From: Thermoplasmata archaeon | GTDB taxonomy: Archaea > Thermoplasmatota > Thermoplasmata > JAGHBH01 | Assembly: GCA_030673205.1 (NCBI GenBank) | Contig: DAOVJP010000050.1 | Location: 1-8,061 of the forward strand | Direction: 5' to 3' | Length of the DNA stretch: 8,061 bases | Notes under the pieces: generated by a model | What the model saw: the letters and a program-made list of their open reading frames with translations, nothing else | The model's database searches: none | What the model was told of the DNA's origin: nothing | Translations under genes and position numbers: made by a program | Part shown: piece by piece, positions 1 through 5,541 of the stretch | Position numbering within the stretch: the first letter of the stretch is position 1 | Layout of the letters: each line of letters starts with the position of its first letter

Positions 1-2338
1 CGGAGGTCTTCACCGTTCCGATGATGTCCTCTTCCTCGATCCCCTCTATTTCAGAGGGAAGAACGATGCCCACCCAAGGTAGGGGGGCGTTGAGCGCTAT
101 CCCCCTCTCCGATTTCCAGTTCCTCACGGCGGCTATCACATCCCGTATGACCTCCCCCGCATTTGCCTCCTCTGCCCAGATACCAGGCTGCTGGGGCCAA
201 GGGCTCAGATGCACGCTCTTGTTTCCCTCTACGGATCTGAAATGTCCTTGGTATATGTCCTCTGACACATGGGGCATTATGGGGGCTAACAACTTTGTCA
301 CTCCCAGAACTATGGTGCAGAGGGTGTAGTGGAGCGCCTCATCGCTCTTGCCTCCGCGGTGTTTCACCATCTCTATGTAGTGGTCCGCCAGCTCGTGCCA
401 GATGAATTGTTCTATGCCTCGGACGGCACGGTCGAACCCGAACTCTTCCATGGCTTGGGTGGTCTCCTCCACCAGTTTGGAGTAGCGTGTCAATATCCAC
501 TTGTCCACTGTTCTAAGGGAAGATGGTGGGGCCGGTGGGGCCTTGGTCATGTCCACCATGCCAGATGTGAAGCGGGCCACGTTCCAAAATTTCGTCACGA
601 GCTTCTTACCCCGTATCAGGTCCTTGTAACGGAGAGGACTGTCCTCTCCCAGGCCACAGCTAGCAGCATAGTATCGTATGGGGTCTGCCCCATATTCCTC
701 CAACACCTCCATGGGATCGACGGTGTTTCCCTTGCTAGCATGCATGGGGGTGCCGTCCGGGGACAGGATATAGGCGCCTATCATTATCTGGTCCCAGGGC
801 TTCATATCCATCAACAGATGGCTTCTGAGTATGGTGTAGAACGCCCATGTCCTGATTATGTCCTGGGCCTGTGGGCGCAGAGAGGTTGGGTAGAGGCGGT
901 TGAACAGCTCCTCGTCCCTCTGCCAATATGATATGTACAACGCGCTTATGGAGGAGTCCATCCATGTATCGAACACGTCCGTGCAGCCCTTCATCTCTCC
1001 TCCGCACTTCGGGCATTTGTCGGTCGGAGGTGCGTCCAGGGTGGGGTCCACATAGCACTGCTCTTCCTCGGCCAGTATGACGTGTTCGCACTCTGTGCAC
1101 TCCCACATGGGGAGCGGGGTGGCGAAATATCGTTTCCGGCTTATGGGCCAGTCCCATGCCAGACTCTCGGTCCAGTTCTCCAAACGTATCTTCATGTATT
1201 CAGGATACCACTGGACCTCCTCGGCCCTCCGCATTATCTCCTCCTTGAAATCCACTGTCTTCAAGAACCACTGAGGGACCTGGAGGAATTCGATGGGAGT
1301 TTGGCACCTCCAACAGGCGCCCACATTCTGCTCCAGGGGCTCCTGCTTTATGAGCAGCCCCTTCTCTTTCAGATCCTCTATCGTCCTTTGTCTGGCATCG
1401 GTTATGGATAGCCCCTCATGCTCCCCTGCCAGTTCGGTCATCATTCCCTTCTTATCTATTCCCATCTCTATGGGAAGATCGTATCTGTGGACCCACTCCA
1501 GGTCATCCTTGTCCCCGATGGTGCATACCATGACAACGCCAGTGCCGAAGTCCGGGTCTACAAGATCGTCTGCCTGCACGGGGATGGCCCGGTCGAAGAT
1601 GGGGGTGATGAGCTCCTTACCCACGAGGCTAGCCTTTTCCGTATCATCGGGATGGACCGCCACCATCTGGCAGGTGCAGAGAAGCTCGGGGCGAGTGGTG
1701 GCTATCGTGATCTCCTTCCCTGTCTCTTTCTCCTTGAACTGGATGTAGTTGAGTTTGGTGGTTCGGGCCTGGTATTCCACCTCCGCCTCGGCTATGGAGG
1801 TCCCGCATCGGGGACACCAGTTCACCGGGAACTCCCCTTTGTATATGAGCCCTTTTTTAAAGAGTTTGACGAAACTGATCTGGGTGACCCTGCGATAGTA
1901 TTCCGCGTCCGTCTGATAATATAATGTGGAGTCCATGCTCTCCCCAAGAGCCTCGAACTGGTGGGTCATCTCCTCGATATAGCTGTTGGCGAACTCCCTG
2001 CACAGTTTGATGAACTCGTGCCTATCTATCTGGTCCAGGGTGATGCCGTGTTTTTTCTCCACCTTGACCTCGATGGGGGTGCCGTTGGTATCGAAGCACA
2101 ATGGAAAGAAGACGTTGTACCCACGCATCCTCTTGTAACGGGCGACAAAATCGATCTGGCTATAGTTGACAGCGTGTCCCACGTGCAGAACGCCAGAGGC
2201 GTATCGTGGGGGGTTGTCGATGGAAAAGGGCTTCCGCTCCTTATCCTCGAAGTCGAAACGGTATATCTCCTCATCCTTCCAGAACTTTTGCCATCTGGAT
2301 TCTGAAGAGACGGTATCATATGCCTTCTTTTCCTCCAT
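1..2338 (-). CDS. valS: Valyl-tRNA synthetase, C-terminus beyond the window
   Basis: Class I aminoacyl-tRNA synthetase that charges tRNA-Val with valine in the cytoplasm. Reading from the ATG at 2338, the frame is open for 779 codons without a stop and leaves the window, so the C-terminal end (perhaps 100 residues, judging from usual family length) is missing. Visible motifs: the HIGH-type signature HVGH at residues 52-55; the editing (CP1) domain with TTRPEL around 214-219 and GTGVVM followed by GDKDD around 265-279, typical of ValRS rather than IleRS or LeuRS; zinc-ribbon cysteine pairs at 175/178, 342/345, 414/417 and 442/445; a KMSKS-region variant PMHASKGN at 531-538; and a helical anticodon-binding domain from about 600. 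The start is supported by GAGGTG five bases upstream. It diverges from ftsZ. ValRS identity is firm from the motifs; only the true end is unknown. Confidence 0.95.
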   Translation of the reverse strand, partial: MEEKKAYDTVSSESRWQKFWKDEEIYRFDFEDKERKPFSIDNPPRYASGVLHVGHAVNYSQIDFVARYKRMRGYNVFFPLCFDTNGTPIEVKVEKKHGITLDQIDRHEFIKLCREFANSYIEEMTHQFEALGESMDSTLYYQTDAEYYRRVTQISFVKLFKKGLIYKGEFPVNWCPRCGTSIAEAEVEYQARTTKLNYIQFKEKETGKEITIATTRPELLCTCQMVAVHPDDTEKASLVGKELITPIFDRAIPVQADDLVDPDFGTGVVMVCTIGDKDDLEWVHRYDLPIEMGIDKKGMMTELAGEHEGLSITDARQRTIEDLKEKGLLIKQEPLEQNVGACWRCQTPIEFLQVPQWFLKTVDFKEEIMRRAEEVQWYPEYMKIRLENWTESLAWDWPISRKRYFATPLPMWECTECEHVILAEEEQCYVDPTLDAPPTDKCPKCGGEMKGCTDVFDTWMDSSISALYISYWQRDEELFNRLYPTSLRPQAQDIIRTWAFYTILRSHLLMDMKPWDQIMIGAYILSPDGTPMHASKGNTVDPMEVLEEYGADPIRYYAASCGLGEDSPLRYKDLIRGKKLVTKFWNVARFTSGMVDMTKAPPAPPSSLRTVDKWILTRYSKLVEETTQAMEEFGFDRAVRGIEQFIWHELADHYIEMVKHRGGKSDEALHYTLCTIVLGVTKLLAPIMPHVSEDIYQGHFRSVEGNKSVHLSPWPQQPGIWAEEANAGEVIRDVIAAVRNWKSERGIALNAPLPWVGIVLPSEIEGIEEEDIIGTVKTS

Positions 2339-2370
2339 GGAGGCACCTCTGTGGCCTCAAAGCATCAGGG

Positions 2371-2382
2371 GTTAAAACGTTA
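2371..2382 (-). promoter_or_regulatory. Putative valS TATA-like promoter
   Basis: Read on the minus strand this is TAACGTTTTAAC. Its centre lies about 38 bases before the valS ATG, so a start of transcription 25-27 bases downstream would fall near 2349-2351, leaving a very short leader that just includes the GAGGTG ribosome-binding sequence. It is a weak match to an archaeal TATA box; the placement is the main support. Confidence 0.35.
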
Positions 2383-2390
2383 TCGCCGTG

Positions 2391-2530
2391 TGCCTCTGCC
2401 TTCTCTCCTCCACTTCTTTGCCTCACTTGCCTTTTCCTTCTTTGCCCCGCCATACTCACTGCCCCCTCATCCGCCCTATCCCCTACTCCGATCATCCCCT
2501 CCTAGCCCCTCGCCCTTATCCGCCCTATTG
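2391..2530 (+). other. Pyrimidine-rich intergenic tract between valS and ftsZ
   Basis: About 81% of these 140 plus-strand bases are C or T (my count: 13 G and 13 A), giving a strongly strand-asymmetric spacer between the two divergent promoters. Two short open frames cross it, but they translate to Pro/Ser/Leu-rich low-complexity peptides with no recognisable domain, so I do not call a gene. With the promoter elements on either side it accounts for the 295-base gap between the valS and ftsZ starts. Confidence 0.6.
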
Positions 2531-2535
2531 TACAT

Positions 2536-2558
2536 ATCTATATATATCTGTATATACA
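2536..2558 (+). promoter_or_regulatory. ftsZ promoter region (TATA-rich)
   Basis: An abrupt switch from the C/T tract to alternating A/T, with two candidate TATA boxes: one centred near 2542 and one near 2554. Either would place the transcription start about 25-28 bases downstream, around 2568-2582, giving a leader of roughly 50-65 nt before the ftsZ ATG at 2634. Which box is used cannot be decided by eye. Confidence 0.55.
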
Positions 2559-2563
2559 TACAG
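2548..2563. promoter_or_regulatory. Perfect inverted repeat at the ftsZ promoter, possible operator
   Basis: CTGTAT at 2548-2553 and its exact complement ATACAG at 2558-2563 are separated by four bases (ATAC). The 16-bp dyad overlaps the second TATA candidate and sits just upstream of the expected initiation site, where a dimeric regulator could block TBP/TFB or polymerase. Being AT-rich next to other TATA repeats, part of the symmetry could be fortuitous. No regulator gene lies beside it to suggest a partner. Confidence 0.4.
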
Positions 2564-2617
2564 CTGGTCGATAGGGATGCACTCGCTGAACAAGCGTGAG
2601 AAACTAGTATTGATAAT

Positions 2618-2623
2618 AAGGAG
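2618..2623 (+). promoter_or_regulatory. ftsZ ribosome-binding site
   Basis: AAGGAG ends ten bases before the ATG at 2634. It is a good archaeal Shine-Dalgarno sequence at slightly long spacing and supports that ATG as the start. Confidence 0.6.
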
Positions 2624-2633
2624 TTGAAAGACT

Positions 2634-3707
2634 ATGAAGGGACTATTGGAAAATGTGCTCCAGAATAAGGGAGGAACGAATTACGTTGGTGACCAGGGTG
2701 TCGATGCAGAGCTTGCAGAAATGTTGAAGGGCTTGAAGGCTAACATCAAGATATTCGGCTGTGGAGGCGGAGGCTGCAACACCGTGAGCAGAATAACTGA
2801 GAAGGGGATATCTGGGGCGGATGTTTACGCGGCCAACACCGATGCCCAGCACCTTTTGACCGTAAACGGTCCGAAGAAGCTGTTGTTGGGCCCCAGGGTC
2901 ACCCGCGGCCTGGGCACTGGCGCCCTCCCACAGGTGGGCGAGGAAGCGGCCCGTGAGGTCCAGGATAAGATAAAGGAGAGGGTCGGAGGGGCGAACATGG
3001 TATTCGTCGCCTGCGGCTTGGGAGGAGGGACGGGAACAGGTGCCGCCCCGTACATCGCACGATTGGCCAAGGAGCAGGGGGCGTTGACGGTTGCATTTGC
3101 GACCTTGCCGTTCAAGGCTGAAGGGAAGATGAGAATGGAGAATGCCATGAGAGGCCTTCAACGACTACAGATGGCGGCGGACACGACCGTAGTGATCCCA
3201 AACGAGAAGATATTGGAGATCGCCCCTAAACTGCCTCTGATCCAGGCGTTCAGGCTCGCGGATGAGGTGATGTCCATGTCCATATCCGGTCTGACAGAGG
3301 TATTGACAAAACCGGGCCTGGTGAATCTTGACTTCAACGACATGAGGACGATAATGAAGGATGCTGGGTTGTCCATGATAGGCTTCGGGGAGAGCGACAG
3401 CGACCAGCGGGCGGATGAAGCGGTGAACGAGGCCCTCAACTCGCCGCTCTTGACGATGAACATAGCAAAGGCCAAAGGTGTCTTGGTGAACGTTACTGGA
3501 GGATCGAGCATGAGCGTTAGCGAGGCCCAGAAGGTCGCAGAACGCATACATGACACGGTCGGTCCGGGAGCCAGGATAATATGGGGCGCTTCGGTGGACC
3601 CCACCCTCGGAGATACTATGCGCGTTCTATTGGTCGCTACTGGGCTCCAGCAAGATGGCGCCAAGCGCACGGTCAAACGCGCCAGGAACCTGGATTTCGT
3701 TGCCTGA
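2634..3707 (+). CDS. ftsZ: Cell division GTPase FtsZ, FtsZ1-like
   Basis: Tubulin-superfamily GTPase that polymerises at midcell to organise the archaeal division ring. The 357-residue protein has the N-terminal glycine loop GCGGGGCNTV (42-51), the acidic AANTDAQ segment (66-72), the archaeal-type RGLGTGALPQVGEEA (91-105), the tubulin/FtsZ signature GGGTGTGA (130-137) and the catalytic T7 loop NLDFND (231-236), whose acidic residues complete the GTPase site of the adjoining subunit. The C-terminal half continues through VNVTGG (286-290) and RIIWG (314-318). After a short basic linker it ends in LDFVA, which may be the C-terminal partner-binding tail seen in archaeal FtsZ. The ALPQVG form of the loop resembles FtsZ1 more than FtsZ2; that assignment is from memory of the families. 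It is monocistronic here, with its own promoter and leader. Confidence 0.96.
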   Translation: MKGLLENVLQNKGGTNYVGDQGVDAELAEMLKGLKANIKIFGCGGGGCNTVSRITEKGISGADVYAANTDAQHLLTVNGPKKLLLGPRVTRGLGTGALPQVGEEAAREVQDKIKERVGGANMVFVACGLGGGTGTGAAPYIARLAKEQGALTVAFATLPFKAEGKMRMENAMRGLQRLQMAADTTVVIPNEKILEIAPKLPLIQAFRLADEVMSMSISGLTEVLTKPGLVNLDFNDMRTIMKDAGLSMIGFGESDSDQRADEAVNEALNSPLLTMNIAKAKGVLVNVTGGSSMSVSEAQKVAERIHDTVGPGARIIWGASVDPTLGDTMRVLLVATGLQQDGAKRTVKRARNLDFVA

Positions 3708-3773
3708 TATACAGGCGGAGAAAGATTTAATAGGTGGGGGCTTAATCCGCCCTTTCGCTCTTGAGTGCTAGCC

Positions 3774-3781
3774 CTATATAG
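3774..3781 (+). promoter_or_regulatory. Putative tRNA-Gly promoter TATA box
   Basis: CTATATAG centred near 3778 predicts initiation around 3803-3806 and a leader of about 30 nt before the mature tRNA 5' end at 3834. A second AT-rich box (GATTTAATA, about 3724-3732) lies further up, close to the end of ftsZ, and could serve instead. Between ftsZ and the leader there is also a 6-bp inverted repeat, GGCGGA (3714-3719) with TCCGCC (3746-3751), a possible weak ftsZ terminator. Confidence 0.45.
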
Positions 3782-3833
3782 ACTGGTATCCAATGGCCCC
3801 TCGGGTGTTCATTCGCAAACTCATTCACACCCT

Positions 3834-3906
3834 GCGGGTGTGGTGTAGCCTGGTATCACATTAGCTTGCCAAGCTAATTACTCGGGTTCAAATCCCGGCA
3901 CCCGCA
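3834..3906 (+). tRNA. tRNA-Gly, anticodon GCC
   Basis: A 73-nt cloverleaf is readable by hand. The acceptor stem GCGGGTG/CACCCGC pairs perfectly over 7 bp with discriminator A3906. The anticodon stem is TTAGC/GCTAA with loop TTGCCAA, giving anticodon GCC at 3868-3870, with U33 and A37 in place. The T stem TCGGG/CCCGG has one wobble pair around the loop TTCAAAT. No CCA is encoded, so the CCA-adding enzyme must supply it, as is usual in archaea. There is no intron. It reads the glycine codons GGC and GGU. Confidence 0.96.
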
Positions 3907-3925
3907 TCTTTTGCTTTAGCAAAAG
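3907..3925 (+). terminator. Probable tRNA-Gly terminator: T-run with perfect hairpin
   Basis: Directly after the discriminator base comes TCTTTT, the T-rich sequence expected to terminate archaeal transcription. The same bases form the left arm of a perfect hairpin: CTTTTGC (3908-3914), loop TTTA, GCAAAAG (3919-3925). Termination at the T-run is the likely function; the dyad may aid 3' processing. Confidence 0.5.
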
Positions 3926-3928
3926 GTG

Positions 3929-3949
3929 GGAGGAAGCTCAACTTCCTCC
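3929..3949. repeat. Second perfect hairpin after tRNA-Gly
   Basis: GGAGGAAG (3929-3936) and CTTCCTCC (3942-3949) are exact complements around a five-base loop CTCAA. This lies three bases after the terminator hairpin. It carries no T-run of its own and is followed by a TATA-like ACATATATTA (3951-3960), so it may belong to whatever is transcribed next rather than to the tRNA. Confidence 0.5.
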
Positions 3950-3974
3950 AACATATATTACCCCATTGAACCGA

Positions 3975-4043
3975 TTACCCGTGGTGACGGAATTTTACCA
4001 GCGGCCTGCAAAGTAGGCCGTACAGTCAAATCCCGGCGGCATT
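3975..4043 (+). pseudogene. tRNA-like fragment, possible decayed tRNA gene
   Basis: Twelve bases at 4026-4037 (TCAAATCCCGGC) are identical to the T loop and T-stem 3' strand of the neighbouring tRNA-Gly (3888-3899). The sequence GTGGTG occurs 57 bases before the end of this copy, and 60 bases before the end of the real one, so the spacing is tRNA-like. A D-arm can be drawn: GTGA (3984-3987) pairs with TTAC (3995-3998) around a loop containing GG. The T stem has no complementary 5' strand, the acceptor stem keeps at most three pairs, and the central hairpin CGGCCT/AGGCCG (4002-4007, 4015-4020) has no U33. It is therefore not a working tRNA; it could be a relic, an attachment-site duplicate, or an unrelated small RNA. 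ACATATATTA just upstream is a plausible TATA box. Confidence 0.3.
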
Positions 4044-4082
4044 TCCCTGAGATCATGTCTTCGAGAATGTGAATATCGCACT

Positions 4083-4136
4083 CTTACCCCTACAAATCTA
4101 TAGATCTTTCTATTATTGGCAAAATGTAGGGGTAAG
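4083..4136. repeat. 12-bp perfect inverted repeat with 30-base loop
   Basis: CTTACCCCTACA (4083-4094) and its exact complement TGTAGGGGTAAG (4125-4136) flank a 30-base AT-rich loop that itself contains the palindrome ATCTATAGAT (4096-4105). A shorter stem, GAATGG/CCATTC (4137-4142, 4157-4162), follows immediately. No start, stop or T-run is linked to it, and it ends 112 bases before the metK TATA box. It could be a structured RNA, a binding site, or the remnant of a small inverted-repeat element. The function is unknown. Confidence 0.6.
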
Positions 4137-4162
4137 GAATGGAGATATCACTTTCCCCATTC

Positions 4163-4197
4163 ATGCCCTTTTTCTGCCCACTGGGCCTCAAAAGCAT
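4163..4197. repeat. Imperfect 35-base hairpin upstream of metK
   Basis: The arms pair as ATGC (4163-4166) with GCAT (4194-4197), TTTT (4169-4172) with AAAA (4190-4193), and GCCC (4176-4179) with GGGC (4183-4186), around an ACT loop, with a CC bulge and a 3x3 internal loop. With the tRNA-like fragment and the 12-bp dyad it fills much of the 387-base stretch between tRNA-Gly and metK, in which I find no protein gene. Confidence 0.35.
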
Positions 4198-4247
4198 CAT
4201 TTCTATTCGTGGGTTTGTCGATGTTTAGCACAATTTGGAACAAAAAC

Positions 4248-4256
4248 CTTTAATAT
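4248..4256 (+). promoter_or_regulatory. metK TATA box
   Basis: CTTTAATAT is preceded by an A-rich stretch (CAAAAAC) that could act as the BRE for TFB. Its centre near 4252 predicts initiation around 4278-4280, about 15 bases before the ATG at 4294, with AGGGG (4281-4285) as the likely ribosome-binding sequence. This position argues against the longer open frame that begins at 4069. Confidence 0.6.
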
Positions 4257-4293
4257 GTTCCCGTCGTTAGAATGGGTAATAGGGGATAGCATC

Positions 4294-5490
4294 ATGAGAA
4301 GAAATATCGTTGTTGAACAGCTTCGTTCCAAAGCAATGGATGAGCAGAAGACCGAGCTTGTTGAGAGGAAGGGCGTAGGCCATCCTGACAGCATTGCAGA
4401 TGGCATAGCTGAGAGTATGAGCAGGGCGTTGTCCAAACTGTACATGAAAGATTATGGGCAGATACTGCATCATAACACGGACGAGACACAGATCGTTGGA
4501 GGACAGTCCGCTCCCGCCTTTGGAGGGGGAAGCGTGCTTGAGCCCATCTACATGTTGCTGGTGGGTAGGGCGGTCACCAAGGTCGGTAATGTGAGGATAC
4601 CTTTCAGATCAGTGACCAAGAAGGCTGCGATAGATTTCCTGAAGAAGACCTGCAGGAACCTGGACATGGACGAGGATGTCACTATAGACTGCCGCATAGG
4701 CCAGGGCTCGGTGGACCTAAGGGGTCTTTACGATACCAGGAAGCATCTGTCCAACGACACGTCCTTCGGAGTTGGATATGCTCCGTTCAGCGAGACCGAT
4801 ACGATCGTCTACGAGACCGAGAAGATGATAAATGGCAAGTGGAACAAGGAGATACTGGCGTTGGGGGAGGACGTGAAGGTCATGGCCGCCAGGAAAAAGG
4901 ACAAGATCAATGTGACAGTGGCCACCGCCATGGTCGACAAGCATATCTCAGATAAGGACAATTACATAAACGTCGTCCAGGAACTCCAGTCCAAGGTACT
5001 TGATTTCGCGTCCGGTCTCACGGAGAGGGATGTGAAGGTGGATGTCAACACCGCCGACAACTACCGGAAGAACATACTGTATCTCACCGTCACCGGCCTC
5101 TCCATGGAGAATGGGGACGATGGTTCCGTTGGAAGGGGGAACAGGGCCAACGGCCTTATCACCCCATACCGGCCTATGAGCATGGAGGCATCATCTGGCA
5201 AGAACCCTGTGACCCACGTGGGGAAGATATACAATCTGCTGTCCCTACAGATCGCTAACGAAGTGATCAAGGTCGGCAAGGGAGATATCAAAGAAGCCCA
5301 TGTGCGTATATTGAGCCAGATCGGACATCCCATAGATAGACCCCAACTTGCCAGCGTGCAATTGGTGCTGGCCAAGGGCGTAAGGAAATCCGCTGTGGTA
5401 AAGGATGTCAAGAGCGTGACCGATGCCTGGTTGGCCGATGTGGAAAAGATAACGAAATTGGTGGTGGATGGAAAGATAGACACGTTCTAG
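4294..5490 (+). CDS. metK: Archaeal-type S-adenosylmethionine synthetase
   Basis: Methionine adenosyltransferase: makes S-adenosylmethionine from methionine and ATP, the methyl donor for the cell. The 398-residue product has the usual length and motifs of the archaeal family: GVGHPDSIADGIAE (27-40), HNTDETQIVGGQSAPAFGGG (60-79), SVDLRGLYD (139-147), NDTSFGVGYAPFSETD (154-169), and the glycine-rich GDDGSVGRGNRANGL (274-288) leading into RPMSMEA (293-299), GKNPV (302-306) and HVGKIYN (308-314). The frame is open upstream to 4069, but the extra 75 residues match nothing in the family, cross the 12-bp inverted repeat and lie upstream of the TATA box, so I start at the ATG at 4294. It stands alone between its own promoter and a terminator hairpin, and ends in TAG. 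Archaeal SAM synthetases are very distant from the bacterial ones; the symbol metK is used for function. Confidence 0.95.
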   Translation: MRRNIVVEQLRSKAMDEQKTELVERKGVGHPDSIADGIAESMSRALSKLYMKDYGQILHHNTDETQIVGGQSAPAFGGGSVLEPIYMLLVGRAVTKVGNVRIPFRSVTKKAAIDFLKKTCRNLDMDEDVTIDCRIGQGSVDLRGLYDTRKHLSNDTSFGVGYAPFSETDTIVYETEKMINGKWNKEILALGEDVKVMAARKKDKINVTVATAMVDKHISDKDNYINVVQELQSKVLDFASGLTERDVKVDVNTADNYRKNILYLTVTGLSMENGDDGSVGRGNRANGLITPYRPMSMEASSGKNPVTHVGKIYNLLSLQIANEVIKVGKGDIKEAHVRILSQIGHPIDRPQLASVQLVLAKGVRKSAVVKDVKSVTDAWLADVEKITKLVVDGKIDTF

Positions 5491-5522
5491 GAACGCGCTC
5501 TTTTCGTATCTCCGCGGCAGCC

Positions 5523-5541
5523 GAGGGGGCCTCGCCCCCTC
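5523..5541. terminator. GC-rich hairpin between convergent genes
   Basis: GAGGGGGC (5523-5530) pairs perfectly with GCCCCCTC (5534-5541) around a CTC loop. It lies 33 bases after the metK stop and overlaps by one base the stop codon of the opposing gene. A T-rich stretch (CCCTTTTG, about 5551-5558) follows on the plus strand; on the minus strand no equivalent T-run follows closely. It is most likely a termination or 3'-end-stabilising structure shared by both transcripts. Confidence 0.55.

Noticed and set aside
329..2305. Long plus-strand open frames opposite valS (for example 329-931 and 1418-1924)
   Set aside because: They are antisense shadows of the valS coding frame; their translations show no domain, while the minus-strand frame carries every ValRS motif.
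3929..4050. RNase P RNA, suggested by GGAGGAAG and by ACAG followed by CCCGGC
   Set aside because: The two motifs are only about 90 bases apart, GGAGGAAG is part of a simple hairpin, and the conserved CR-I and remaining core helices cannot be found.
3981..4050. C/D box guide RNA (GTGGTGA as box C, CTGA as box D)
   Set aside because: Box C has a mismatch, the boxes are too far apart without clear C' and D' boxes, and no terminal stem could be drawn.
4069..4293. Upstream 75-codon extension of metK
   Set aside because: It is not part of the archaeal SAM synthetase family length, crosses the 12-bp inverted repeat and would place the start upstream of the metK TATA box.
4083..4293. SAM riboswitch controlling metK
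   Set aside because: The structured block lies upstream of the likely transcription start and shows no known SAM-riboswitch core; I know of no established archaeal example.
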